From: Anabaena minutissima FACHB-250
GTDB taxonomy: Bacteria; Cyanobacteriota; Cyanobacteriia; Cyanobacteriales; Nostocaceae
Direction of reading: 5' to 3'
DNA: 64,000 nt
NCBI RefSeq assembly: GCF_014697125.1
Contig: NZ_JACJRG010000027.1
Coordinates: 1-64,000 of the forward strand
Shown: positions 25,031 to 34,051 of the stretch, one piece after another
Position numbering within the stretch: the first letter of the stretch is position 1
Layout: the number at the start of each line of letters is the position of its first letter
Made by a program: the position numbers and the translations under genes
The notes under the pieces: generated by a model
Database searches by the model: none
Seen by the model: only the letters and a program-made list of their open reading frames with translations
Told to the model about the DNA's origin: nothing

Positions 25031-26506
25031 TTATTCATTCAGCTTCTTTTCTACCAATTCGTTTGTTAGTTTGGGATCAGCACGTTTGTTGGTCTTTTTC
25101 AAGACTTGACCGACGAAAAAGCCCTTGAGGTTAATGTTACCGTTGCGATATTTTTCTAGTTCTTTGGGGTTGGCGGCGATGACTTCCTCAACGATGGGTT
25201 CTAATACACTAGAATCTGTAATGAGTTCTTGACCTGCAAATGCTTTTTCGGGAGATAACCCTGTCAGCAAGTCTGGTAACTTTTGTTTGGCTTGGGCGTT
25301 ACTGATTTTGCCGCTTTCAATTAGCTTAATCACCTCAGCCAAGTTAGCGGGAGTCAAAGCAATTTCAGTGATGGTGAGTTTTTGCTTGTTGAGGTAGGCG
25401 GCAATATCTTGAGTAATCCAGTTAGCGGCTGTTTTGGGATTTGCACCGGCGGCGATGGCGGCTTCAAAATATGCAACTACAGAAACTTCCTCTGTCAAGA
25501 CTCGCGCATCGTAAACAGAAAGCCCCAACTCAGTCTCGTAATGGTGGCGTTTTTGGGCTGGGAGTTCGGGTATTTCACTGCGCCATTGAGTTAATTGTGC
25601 TTCTGACACCTCAATTGGTGCTAAGTCTGGTTCAGGGAAGTAGCGATAATCGCTAGAACCTTCCTTAACCCGCATACTGATGGTGCGTTGTGAACCTTCT
25701 TCCCAGAGGCGGGTTTCTTGGACGATGCGTTCCCCGGCTTCTACGGCGGCAATTTGACGTTCAATTTCGTACTCAATTGCCCGTTGAATGGCGTTGAAGG
25801 AGTTCATATTTTTAATTTCTACCTTCGTGCCAAATTCTTTTCGTCCTACGGGACGCACTGAAATGTTCACATCACAGCGTAGAGAACCTTCTTGCATATT
25901 GCCATCACTGACACCGAGATAGCGCACAATCCGGCGTAATTCTTGGGCATATTCGGCGGCTTCTTGTCCAGAACGGATATCTGGTTCGGAAACAATTTCT
26001 ACCAATGGCACACCTGCACGATTGTAGTCTACCAAAGAATAGGTAGAACCAGAAAGGCGATCGCTGCCTGCGTGGACTAATTTACCTGCATCTTCCTCCA
26101 TGTGCAACCGCGTCACCCCAATCCGTTTGCGCGTGGGGTTTCCCTCTGCATCTACCAATTCAATTTCTAACCAACCATGTTCTGCAATGGGCAGGTCATA
26201 TTGAGAAATTTGGTAATTTTTAGGTAAATCAGGATAAAAATACTGTTTACGGTCAAATTTACTATATTTAGCGATTTGGCAATTTAACGCTAGCCCTGCT
26301 TTAACCGCATATTCTAAAACTTTTTGGTTGAGTACAGGTAAAACGCCTGGTAAACCCATACATACTGGGTCAATATTAGTATTAGGGTCAGCACCAAACG
26401 CTGTAGAGCTATTAGAGAAAATCTTAGTATTCGTACTTAGCTGACAGTGGGTTTCTAGACCAATAATCGCTTCATACTCAGTTTTTACGCTCGTAGCAGC
26501 AGTCAT
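25031..26506 (-). CDS. gatB: GatB: aspartyl/glutamyl-tRNA amidotransferase subunit B
   Basis: GatB phosphorylates and amidates Glu-tRNA(Gln) and/or Asp-tRNA(Asn) together with GatA and GatC. The 491-residue protein starts near YEAIIGLETHCQLSTNTKIF. It contains DPVCMGLPGVLPVLN near 46, KFDRKQYFYPDLPKNYQISQ near 83, HMEEDAGKL near 136, SLVDYNRAGVPLVEIVSEPD near 156, GSLRCDVNISVRP, GTKVEIKNMNSFN near 227 and SDYRYFPEPDL near 285. The C-terminal YqeY-like tail domain ends with GFFVGQVLKKTNKRADPKLT. It is complete. The other subunits are not in this window. Confidence 0.95.
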   Translation of the reverse strand: MTAATSVKTEYEAIIGLETHCQLSTNTKIFSNSSTAFGADPNTNIDPVCMGLPGVLPVLNQKVLEYAVKAGLALNCQIAKYSKFDRKQYFYPDLPKNYQISQYDLPIAEHGWLEIELVDAEGNPTRKRIGVTRLHMEEDAGKLVHAGSDRLSGSTYSLVDYNRAGVPLVEIVSEPDIRSGQEAAEYAQELRRIVRYLGVSDGNMQEGSLRCDVNISVRPVGRKEFGTKVEIKNMNSFNAIQRAIEYEIERQIAAVEAGERIVQETRLWEEGSQRTISMRVKEGSSDYRYFPEPDLAPIEVSEAQLTQWRSEIPELPAQKRHHYETELGLSVYDARVLTEEVSVVAYFEAAIAAGANPKTAANWITQDIAAYLNKQKLTITEIALTPANLAEVIKLIESGKISNAQAKQKLPDLLTGLSPEKAFAGQELITDSSVLEPIVEEVIAANPKELEKYRNGNINLKGFFVGQVLKKTNKRADPKLTNELVEKKLNE

Positions 26507-26560
26507 AATATTACAAGTTCAAGAAATTCACGTAGATTCCTATTTTAACGCTGAAGGAGT

Positions 26561-26602
26561 AGGGATTGGAGATTGGGGACTGGGGATTGGGGACTGGGGA
26601 AG
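26561..26602. repeat. Short tandem heptamer repeat (GGGGACT/GGGGATT)
   Basis: Six heptamer-like units such as GGATTGGAGATTGGGGACTG and GGGATTGGGGACTGGGG, between gatB and the DevA-type gene. The same heptamer occurs inside dnaG at 34553-34572. Confidence 0.75.
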
Positions 26603-26619
26603 ATAAAGAAAAACTTTTG

Positions 26620-27324
26620 CTAATGATAATTCTCTGCTCGCATACTGGTAAATCCTGCTAAATAACCATCTTCCATGTGAATGATGCGATCGGCAATATC
26701 TAAAATTCGGTTATCGTGAGTGACTAACAAAATTGTACAGCCTTGTTCTTTGGCTAATTGCTGCATTAAATTGACTACATCTCTTCCTGATTTACTATCT
26801 AACGCAGCTGTCGGTTCATCGGCTAATACTAGTTGAGGATGATGCACTAAAGCCCGTGCGATAGCAACTCTTTGTTTTTGTCCGCCTGAGAGTCCATCAG
26901 GATAGTAATCTAGTCTTTCTCCTAAGCCAACTGTGGTTAACATAGCGGCGGCTTTGGTTTGTGCTTCCTGAAAAGAAACACTATTATTCATTTCAAACGG
27001 CATTTGGACATTTTGTTGGGCTGTGAGAAAACCCAATAAGTTATGAGATTGAAATATATAGCCAATATTGCGGCGCACTTGTACCATGTCATTTTTACTT
27101 GCGCCCCGAAGTTCTTTGTCTAAGATTTTTAGGCTACCTGATTGTACAGAACGCAAACTACCAATCAGTGTCAGTAAAGTCGTTTTACCTGAACCAGAAG
27201 GGCCGGTCATGATGACAATTTCTCCCGGTTTTATTTCTAGATTGATATCAAAAAGAATCTGCTTTTTGAGCGAACCTTCACCATAATAGTGATTGAGATG
27301 AGAAATAGCGATCGCAGATGACAT
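26620..27324 (-). CDS. DevA-family ABC transporter ATPase
   Basis: The 234-residue ATPase of a DevBCA-type exporter. It has Walker A GPSGSGKTT near 40-48, Q-loop FQSHNLLGFLT near 91, signature LSGGQKQRVAIARALV near 144, Walker B LVLADEPTAALDS near 164 and the H-loop LLVTHDNR. The N-terminus AISHLNHYYGEG is typical of DevA homologues. It is the third gene of an operon (devB-, devC-, devA-like, read leftwards), 29 bases after the permease. In Nostoc the founding DevBCA exports heterocyst glycolipids; this may be that system or one of several paralogues. Confidence 0.86.
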   Translation of the reverse strand: MSSAIAISHLNHYYGEGSLKKQILFDINLEIKPGEIVIMTGPSGSGKTTLLTLIGSLRSVQSGSLKILDKELRGASKNDMVQVRRNIGYIFQSHNLLGFLTAQQNVQMPFEMNNSVSFQEAQTKAAAMLTTVGLGERLDYYPDGLSGGQKQRVAIARALVHHPQLVLADEPTAALDSKSGRDVVNLMQQLAKEQGCTILLVTHDNRILDIADRIIHMEDGYLAGFTSMRAENYH

Positions 27325-27353
27325 AATAATTTGTAATTCCCAATAACAAGCAA

Positions 27354-28517
27354 CTAAAAAATGTCAGCAGGGTCAGCCGCTTGCAATTTTCGCATGGCTA
27401 TAGATGCTGAAATGGTACACATCAAAGTTGTGAGAATAAATATAAATATGGCTCTATCTAAAGTCATCATGATTGGTAGTAATGTTGCTTGACGCGTAAT
27501 CATATATAACCCTTGAGAAATAGCAATTCCAGGAATAAAGCCGATGGCTGCTAAAATTAAGGCTTCTTGAAAGACAATGACTAGTAAATATCTATTTTTG
27601 AAACCGATGGCTTTGAGTGTTGCATATTCTGGTAAATGGTCAGAAACATCGCTATAAAGAATTTGATAAACAATCACTGCACCAACTATAAAACCAATAA
27701 TTGCTCCTAAAGTAAAAGTGAATCCTACAGGGGTGCTAGTGTTCCAAAAACTTTTTTCTTGAGCTATTAACTCTTGTTTGGAGAGAACTTTGACATCTGT
27801 GGGTAAGTTGGCTTTCAAATTAGCAATTACCCAATTTATATCAACTCCAGGTTCTAGCTTAATTAGTCCAAAGTCTATTAATCCTTGCTGTCGTCTTTTG
27901 TTAGCAAATAAACGCAGAAAATTCACATCACTAGTAATGATATTGCCGTTGATGCCAAAAGATGTTCCTAATCTGAATAAACCAACAACATTGATTTGAC
28001 GGTTATTTAATTCTGTTGTAACTTGATTGTTTCCTTCAAATTGAGCAACAATCTTGCCGAACTCTTGACGCGAACCACTATCAAATAAAACTGTATCTGG
28101 TTCTCTCAGAGAATTTAAATTATCCTCTACGCCCGGTAAATTAACTACTTTTTCTTCGGGATTAAACCCAATAGCAAAAATTTGCCAAGTCTGTTGATTA
28201 TCAGGATTTTTCCAGGGAACTGAATCTAAATATATGGGACTAACTGATTGCACACCTGTAAAACCTAATGCCTGATATAGTCTCCTTTGTGAGAATTGAT
28301 CAAGGGAAATCAACGCTTTATAGCGAGAACTAACTAATACAATCTCACCTTCCAAACTGTTGTGTAATTGTACTGCACCATCAAATAAAGCTTCACGAAT
28401 ACCAAGTTGCAAGAACATTAGCACATCTGCAAAGGCAATACCAGCGATCGCTACTAACATCCGTGCTTTTTCTCGTGATAATTGCAACCATGCTAAAGGG
28501 ATTTTGCGTTTAAACAT
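27354..28517 (-). CDS. DevC-family ABC transporter permease
   Basis: The 387-residue permease has the MacB/FtsX layout. One N-terminal membrane segment (MFKRKIPLAWLQLSREKARM, then about 22-40) is followed by a large periplasmic domain (about 45-260, with SRYKALISLDQFSQRRLYQA and FGINGNIITSDVNFLRL). Three C-terminal membrane segments follow (about 270-290, 318-338 and 350-372), and the protein ends RKLQAADPADIF, as is usual for DevC. Together with the membrane fusion protein it forms a channel reaching an outer-membrane TolC-like protein. It lies 14 bases downstream of the HlyD-like gene. Confidence 0.86.
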   Translation of the reverse strand: MFKRKIPLAWLQLSREKARMLVAIAGIAFADVLMFLQLGIREALFDGAVQLHNSLEGEIVLVSSRYKALISLDQFSQRRLYQALGFTGVQSVSPIYLDSVPWKNPDNQQTWQIFAIGFNPEEKVVNLPGVEDNLNSLREPDTVLFDSGSRQEFGKIVAQFEGNNQVTTELNNRQINVVGLFRLGTSFGINGNIITSDVNFLRLFANKRRQQGLIDFGLIKLEPGVDINWVIANLKANLPTDVKVLSKQELIAQEKSFWNTSTPVGFTFTLGAIIGFIVGAVIVYQILYSDVSDHLPEYATLKAIGFKNRYLLVIVFQEALILAAIGFIPGIAISQGLYMITRQATLLPIMMTLDRAIFIFILTTLMCTISASIAMRKLQAADPADIF

Positions 28518-28531
28518 AATTTAGTTACTCC

Positions 28532-29725
28532 CTATTCCCCAGTAATTGCAACTCTAACTTTAGAATTCGTTAAACCCTCTACCTTTTGACTCGACTCTGG
28601 GGTGAGGCGGATTTTAACTTCTACTACTCGTGAATCAATATCGGCTGCGGGGTCGGTGCTGAGTACGTCTTTTTTGGCTATCAGTAAGCCAATGTCATCT
28701 ACTGTCCCTTCTAGTTTTCCTGGGAAGTTAAGTTGGGTGATAGTTGCACTTTGTCCGATTTTGACGCGATTAATGTCAACTTCATAAACTTCTGCAACGA
28801 CATACATTTGATTAGTCTGCCCGATTTCTACAATCCCTTTGTCGCGGACTACTTCCCCACCCCAAGTCTGAATTTTTAAGATTTGACCGACTTTGGGCGA
28901 TTTAACATAAGCTAAATCTAAGTTAGCTTGAGCTTCTTGTACGGCGGCTTTGGCATTTTCTACTTCTGCTTGTGCGGCTTGCACATCCGTCGGACGCACC
29001 TCTGCAATCTTTTCTAAAGTGGCTTTTGCTTGTTTGAGTCTTTCTTTGAGGGTTTCTGATGTTTGAGTCTGGTTAGCCACCGCCTCCCGTAAACTCTCTT
29101 GTGCTGTTTCTAGGGTTAATTTTTTGCTATCTCCCATAGAAGCAGAAACAGCACCTGTTTTTTGCAGATATTGGTAACGCTGATATTCTATTTCAGCATT
29201 TCTAACTTCGGCTTCTAAGCGTTTGACGGTCGCGACTCTAGCAACTACTTCTTGACGCAGTTCGGCTTCTAATTCAGATATTGTGGCTTGTTGAGCAGCA
29301 AGTTCTCCCTGTTTTGCCCCAGCTTTTACCTGTGCTAATTGTGATTGGGCAACTTTAACCTGTTGTTTGGCTCTATTTAAAGCCGCCAGCCGAATATCCC
29401 GATTATCTAGAATAGCAATGATTTGACCTTTCTGAATGCGATCGCCCTGTTTCACCAAAAGTTCTGCTACGCGATTACTACCAGCCGTCTGCGAAACCGA
29501 TACTTGTATCACTTCCCCTTGGGGTTCTATCCGACCTAAAGCTGTCACGGCTTTCATTACAGGACGACTGACAACGGAAGTAGCTTTTTCCCCAGAATTT
29601 CCCGCACTGGACAAAAAATACAATGAACTCGCACCACTAGCCACAGCTAAAGCCACAGCACCCACAATCAGAGTTCTATTGGGATACTTAAAATTCCTAA
29701 CTCTGTCTGGATAAAGGTTTTGCAT
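28532..29725 (-). CDS. DevB-family (HlyD) membrane fusion protein
   Basis: From ATG 29725 (MQNLYPDRV) the protein has about 397 residues. The open frame reaches 29797, but those bases hold the putative operator, so the inner ATG is preferred. One membrane anchor (RTLIVGAVALAVASGASSLY) is followed by a biotinyl-lipoyl-like part (ALGRIEPQGEVIQVSV, LLVKQGDRIQKGQIIAILD). A long alpha-hairpin coiled coil comes next (QVKVAQSQLAQVKAGAKQGE through QAEVENAKAAVQEAQANLDL), then a beta-barrel domain ending RVAITGE. It is first in the operon and links the permease to the outer membrane. Confidence 0.85.
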   Translation of the reverse strand: MQNLYPDRVRNFKYPNRTLIVGAVALAVASGASSLYFLSSAGNSGEKATSVVSRPVMKAVTALGRIEPQGEVIQVSVSQTAGSNRVAELLVKQGDRIQKGQIIAILDNRDIRLAALNRAKQQVKVAQSQLAQVKAGAKQGELAAQQATISELEAELRQEVVARVATVKRLEAEVRNAEIEYQRYQYLQKTGAVSASMGDSKKLTLETAQESLREAVANQTQTSETLKERLKQAKATLEKIAEVRPTDVQAAQAEVENAKAAVQEAQANLDLAYVKSPKVGQILKIQTWGGEVVRDKGIVEIGQTNQMYVVAEVYEVDINRVKIGQSATITQLNFPGKLEGTVDDIGLLIAKKDVLSTDPAADIDSRVVEVKIRLTPESSQKVEGLTNSKVRVAITGE

Positions 29726-29759
29726 AAAGTCATCGCCGGAGTTGGAGCAGTTAAATTTA

Positions 29760-29830
29760 CTGTGTACAACATTTATTATTAAACTTTGTTTGCTCAACTT
29801 GTTGTATACATTTTCTAGTGTACACTTAAG
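29760..29830. promoter_or_regulatory. Candidate PadR operator region between devB-like and padR genes
   Basis: TGTGTACAACA (29761-29771) and TGTTGTATACA (29800-29810) are near-perfect inverted repeats, and AGTGTACACTT (29818-29828) is an additional palindrome 27 bases before the padR start. PadR regulators typically bind such A/T-flanked GTAC-type dyads in their own control region. Confidence 0.5.
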
Positions 29831-29854
29831 AAAATATCTGTCAAGTAATTCCCT

Positions 29855-30400
29855 ATGGGTTTATCGCAAGCAATTCTGACCTGTTTAATTGATGCTCCTC
29901 ACAGTGGTTATGATCTGTCTAAGGTCTTTAGTGAATATGTAGGTTATTTTTGGCAAGCTTCCCAGCAACAAATTTACAGAGAACTAGGGAAACTGGAGTC
30001 CACAGGCTTGGTTGTGTCCGAAATTATTCCCCGTGAAGGTCGCCTAGACAAGAAAATTTACTCAATCACAGAACAGGGGAAGCAGCATTTAGCGGAATGG
30101 ATGCACAAACCCAGTGAACCTGATGTCATTAGAGAAGATATATTAGTGAAGATTTTTGCTGGTAGTTTAGTACCAGTTGGTGTGCTGATAGAAGATGTAG
30201 AACGTCATCGCAGAGTTCATATAGACAAATTATCGACATATCGACAAATGGAGCAAGAAAAATGTCCTCCATCAAAAGTATTAATTAAGGAAGATAAACT
30301 AAGAAATTTAGTTTTAAAAGCAGGAATGAGATATGAACAAAATTGGATAGAATGGTGTGATGAAACACTTGAATTATTAAAAAATCTACCCCCAGATTGA
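29855..30400 (+). CDS. PadR-family transcriptional regulator
   Basis: The 181-residue protein starts MGLSQAILTCLIDAPHSGYD, the PadR winged-helix start, with KVFSEYVGYFWQASQQQIYR as recognition region, GKLESTGLVVSE and a DKKIYSITEQGKQHLAEWMH wing. The C-terminal part (about 85-181, HRRVHIDKLSTYRQMEQEK) forms the helical dimerisation domain (the AphA-like Vir_act_alpha_C type). It faces the DevBCA-type operon across a spacer with dyads, so it probably represses that exporter and itself until a ligand binds; this is inference from the arrangement. Confidence 0.88.
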   Translation: MGLSQAILTCLIDAPHSGYDLSKVFSEYVGYFWQASQQQIYRELGKLESTGLVVSEIIPREGRLDKKIYSITEQGKQHLAEWMHKPSEPDVIREDILVKIFAGSLVPVGVLIEDVERHRRVHIDKLSTYRQMEQEKCPPSKVLIKEDKLRNLVLKAGMRYEQNWIEWCDETLELLKNLPPD

Positions 30401-30479
30401 AGCAGATTAAGATAGTGTGCATTAAGCATCTAGGTTAAAAAAAAATAGCATTTATAACTTAATTTATAAAAATTGTGAA

Positions 30480-30522
30480 ACTGCACAAACCCAGTTTCTC
30501 CAATAGATTGGGTTTATGCAGT
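30480..30522. terminator. Hairpin downstream of padR
   Basis: ACTGCACAAACCCA (30480-30493) pairs with TGGGTTTATGCAGT (30509-30522) with one mismatch. No T-run; it may still end the padR transcript. Confidence 0.4.
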
Positions 30523-30921
30523 CTCAAATATGATTGGAAATCGCTATATAAATAAAACCCCGGAATTTTTCCAGGGCTGTCCTCGTGAACCACCATTTAA
30601 TTTTTATCCAATTACTCCATAAATGATGAAAATTATCTAGACATAATTCTCTCATTTATGTCTCAATAATGAGGTAATCTAAACTACTTTATTCATTAGG
30701 TAGTAAGGTTGGAAATATACGGAATCAATCTAAACATAGAAAAATATACATAGGATTAAAGTAATTTTTAAATAATTATTTCCAGACATATTTCAGGTTT
30801 TTATGTCTAAGGAATCAATCTTCAGCACTTGCTTTATTCAATATATTAATCAAGAATGAAATCAGCCTCTAGCAATATAGTAGGCCATCTTGGTAATAAC
30901 CTAACCTTATCCAATGTCCGT

Positions 30922-30945
30922 AGTCCGCGCAAGCGGACTTTTTTT
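30922..30945 (+). terminator. Intrinsic terminator, AGTCCGC-GCAA-GCGGACT
   Basis: A perfect 7-bp stem (30922-30928 with 30933-30939), tetraloop GCAA and seven T. No gene lies in the 500 bases upstream after padR, so it may end a small RNA. A very similar hairpin follows at 31070. Confidence 0.7.
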
Positions 30946-31069
30946 ATATCAACTATTATGTCTAAAACTTTGATGTTTTAGGCTTGATTAAATGAATTCT
31001 CTAGGAGATAATCAAAACGCTATCTGACATAATTGTTAATTACAAAGGTAGCAATTAGCCCTTGTAGTT

Positions 31070-31094
31070 AGTCCGCTTTCGCGGACTTTATTTA
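31070..31094 (+). terminator. Intrinsic-terminator-like hairpin, AGTCCGC-TTTC-GCGGACT
   Basis: The same 7-bp stem as at 30922 but with loop TTTC (31077-31080) and tail TTTATTTA. It lies in the 967-base spacer 30401-31367, in which I otherwise see no gene. Confidence 0.6.
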
Positions 31095-31367
31095 TACTGT
31101 TTATAGATTGTCATTGTTGTTATATCAAAAAACATAGATGTATCAATTCACTCCGGAATAGCTTAAAAAGATAGCAGGGTATATTCATGTTTCATCTTTA
31201 GTTGTGAATTTTTTTCAGGAGGATTTGGATTGAAAATACTACTTCCAACAATATCGATGTAGATACCCCAATACCTATTGTTATATGTTCTGGTGTAGGT
31301 AGTTCATGCCAACTACTTATAGTCTAGTTAGAATAACTAAATGTAGAGTATTATTGGAGATAAAACT

Positions 31368-31790
31368 GTGGATAATTTAGGTAAAAAAAGATTGGAAACT
31401 GTGTTAGCAATTACCACTTACGCCATTGGTAGTGGTACGGCTTCAGTTACACCTACACCAGGTGGAGAAATTCCCAAACAGTTAATATTAACTACTTCGG
31501 ATATCCTTATGTACACTGCTATTTGGAAGATTTACTTTGAAGAAGACTTATCAAGTAAGGGACTAATAGAAATCTTGGCAGAATTGGGTTTAGTGACATT
31601 TGGTGCTACGGGAACAGCTTATGTAGTGAGCAAAGCAACTACAGGAATTTTAAAAGAAATTACTAACTGGACTGGCCCTGTGGGATGGGGTTTTACATCT
31701 GCGATCGCAGGTTCTTTAAGCGGGTTATTTGGTGCTATTTGGGCAATATATTGTGATTACCTTTATTCTCGAAGAGAGCAGCCAGTTTAA
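31368..31790 (+). CDS. Small membrane protein of unknown function
   Basis: A 140-residue protein from GTG 31368 with GGAG about eleven bases upstream. It has a weakly hydrophobic N-terminus, then ILMYTAIWKIYFEEDLSSKG, a hydrophobic segment around 70-88 (LGLVTFGATGTAYVVS) and a Gly-rich membrane segment near 103-130 (GWGFTSAIAGSLSGLFGAIW), followed by a short charged end. The pattern of two hydrophobic, Gly/Ala-rich helices resembles small inner-membrane proteins or glycine-zipper proteins. No family recognised. It has its own promoter region and no close neighbour. Confidence 0.6.
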   Translation: MDNLGKKRLETVLAITTYAIGSGTASVTPTPGGEIPKQLILTTSDILMYTAIWKIYFEEDLSSKGLIEILAELGLVTFGATGTAYVVSKATTGILKEITNWTGPVGWGFTSAIAGSLSGLFGAIWAIYCDYLYSRREQPV

Positions 31791-32047
31791 TTGATTAGTG
31801 TCCTATAGGTTTCGATAAGTTTAATTGGGAAATAGCTAATAGGTGAACTATCGACAGTTTATACATAAAACTGGAAATATATCAGATACGAATACAACAA
31901 CTGATTCAGTTGTACAATAATTCCCTATTTCTCACTTGAACTTATCAACTAGCTCTAAAAATAGTATCCAGGCATCAATTCTCATCCCTTAATTTTCAAT
32001 AAATGGCAGTTCCATTTAAGGAATTATTGCTGAGAAAAACAATACAT

Positions 32048-32851
32048 CTAATTATTTTCCTGCATTTTTCTGACTATTTTAGTGACTATCTTTCTGGGTA
32101 TGAATCTTACCATTTTGGCTAGTATTTTATTTTCTAGCCCAGGAATAACAATAGTTTTACCCTTCATTAAACCACGATAACCAATCTCTGCTACTGTTTG
32201 AGCATCCATCATATTTTTCTTCTTGATCAGCTTCGAGTCTGCCATTCCGGTTCTTTCATGAAAAGCTGATTCTGTTGTTCCTGGACACATAACTGTCACA
32301 CTCACACCTGTACCTTCTAATTCATTAGCAAGTGCTTCGGAGAAAGATAAAACATAGGCTTTAGTAGCAAAATAAACTGCCATTAAAGGGCCTGGTTGAA
32401 AAGCAGCAGATGACGCGACATTTAATATTTTACCCTCACCTTGCTTGACCATACTTTTCAAAAATAATTTAGTTAAATGGGTAAGACATACTAAATTCAC
32501 CTGGAGCATTTCCAGTTCATCATTAAGGCTTGTTTCGTTAAACAATCCATAAGTGCCAAATCCCACATTATTGACGAGTACATTAACATTAATGCTCTCC
32601 TGCTGTAACTCTGTAAAAATTTCTTCAGGAGAGGTTGATCGAGATAAATCTTTACTAATAATTTTGAGAGAAATATTAAATTTTTCTTGAAATTCAGTAG
32701 CAATTTCTGTGAGTTTTAACTGATTTCTATCTACTAGTACAAGGTTGTAATTATCATGGGCAAAAATACGTGCTAGTTCGTAACCAATACCGCTAGCTGC
32801 ACCAGTAATCAGAGCAGTTTTCTTGTAGGACTGATCGTGTGTTTTATTCAT
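32048..32851 (-). CDS. Short-chain dehydrogenase/reductase (SDR family)
   Basis: The 267-residue enzyme has the NAD(P)-binding TGAASGIGYELA near residue 17-28, followed by LVLVDRNQLKL, the NNVGFGTYG motif near 93 and SSAAFQPGPLMAVYFATKAY near 148-167. The last contains the active Ser and the Tyr-X3-Lys pair (YFATK). CPGTTESAFHERTG near 189 follows the usual PG motif. It belongs to the DltE/YqjQ-like classical SDRs, whose substrates vary (aldehydes, ketones, acyl chains). The C-terminus is basic. Length is standard. The substrate cannot be inferred from the neighbours. Confidence 0.88.
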   Translation of the reverse strand: MNKTHDQSYKKTALITGAASGIGYELARIFAHDNYNLVLVDRNQLKLTEIATEFQEKFNISLKIISKDLSRSTSPEEIFTELQQESINVNVLVNNVGFGTYGLFNETSLNDELEMLQVNLVCLTHLTKLFLKSMVKQGEGKILNVASSAAFQPGPLMAVYFATKAYVLSFSEALANELEGTGVSVTVMCPGTTESAFHERTGMADSKLIKKKNMMDAQTVAEIGYRGLMKGKTIVIPGLENKILAKMVRFIPRKIVTKIVRKMQENN

Positions 32852-33310
32852 ATGTAATGTTATTGCAAGTAATAGTAATAGATTTTCTACTTAGTGTTTA
32901 AGTGATTCTTACTTAAGATATATACTTACCAATTGATATTTCTTAAATAAGATCAAACCCTACAACAGTATATTTAAAGTATTGCCATAATTCTGTATTA
33001 AGATATGCCAGTTGTAAAATTTCTCAGAGCAAATTTGAATAGCTTAGATTGTTTGATCCAGTTTATATTTTTATAGCGATTTACCATGCTTTGTAGTGAC
33101 GTATAATAGCACAATACATTTCAGATAAGCCCAAAACTTTCATATATATGCGCAATTTATCACGTCTTTTAGTAGGTTTAAAATAAACCTAAATCTATAT
33201 ATTTTGCTCAAAAATACCCTACATTACTTAAAATTTTCACTCTTGACAGAGTGTACCTAAACCTGGAAATATGCAACCTATATGCAAAAAAATATATTCG
33301 TAAAACTTTC
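32852..33310. other. Spacer without recognisable feature
   Basis: About 460 AT-rich bases between divergent genes. No hairpin, repeat or small gene could be supported; the open frame upstream of 33311 does not resemble the family start. Confidence 0.4.
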
Positions 33311-34043
33311 GTGAAAACAGACAGCATATTTTACCGATTGTTCCAAAGTTTCCCCGGTATTTTCTTTGAACTTATCGACCAGTCCCCAACAATAGCAAAT
33401 ATCTATCAATTTTCGTCAGTTGAAGTCAAGCAACTAGCATTTCGTATTGATGTGGTATTTCTCCCCAACAACAATACATTACCTATTTATTTTGTTGAAG
33501 TTCAATTCCAACCAGACAAAAAAATATATTCACGGTTCTTTACAGAAATTTTCCTGTATCTAGATAAAACTGAATTGCTCAATAATTGGCAAGGAGTAAT
33601 TGTTTATCCTAGTAAAAGTATTGATATAGGAGAAACAGAAAGATATATTGAATTACTGACATCGCCACGAGTAAAACGTGTCTATCTTGATGAGTTAGAC
33701 TCAACAGATGAACAGTCGATTGGTATAGAGACAGTCAAGTTAGTCATTGAACCAGAAACCACTGCGGGGATGAAAGCCAGGGAGTTAATAGTCCATAATT
33801 ATCTATAAATTTCCTAAAGTTAGTAGAAAGGAGATTGAGAAAATGTTAGGTTTAAGCGATTTAAAACAAACTAAAGTTTATCAAGAAGGCAAACAAGAAG
33901 GCAAACAAGAAGGTAAACTTGAGACTGTACCCTTTATGCTCAGTTTAGGTGCAACAGTAGAGCAAATAGCAGAGCAACTAGGCTTAGATATTGAACAAGT
34001 TAGACAAGTAGCTCAAAGCCAGCAATCACAGCAGCAAAAATAA
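33311..34043 (+). pseudogene. Broken DUF2887 (Rpn-like nuclease/transposase-related) gene
   Basis: The first part, from GTG 33311 (KTDSIFYRLFQSFPGIFFEL), has RIDVVFLPNNNTLPIYFVEV and EVQFQPDKKIYSRFFTEIFL, the PD-(D/E)XK-like core of this family (D...EVQ). It ends at 33808 after KARELIVHNYL. The next frame then resumes with YKFPKVSRKEIEKMLGLSDL and continues KQTKVYQEGKQEGKQEGKLE to 34043, the normal family C-terminus. About 25 residues of the expected linking helix are missing, so a deletion that shifts the frame is likely. The 3' part could be read from its own ATG 33843. It ends 8 bases from convergent dnaG. Confidence 0.72.
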
Positions 34044-34051
34044 TCAATTGA

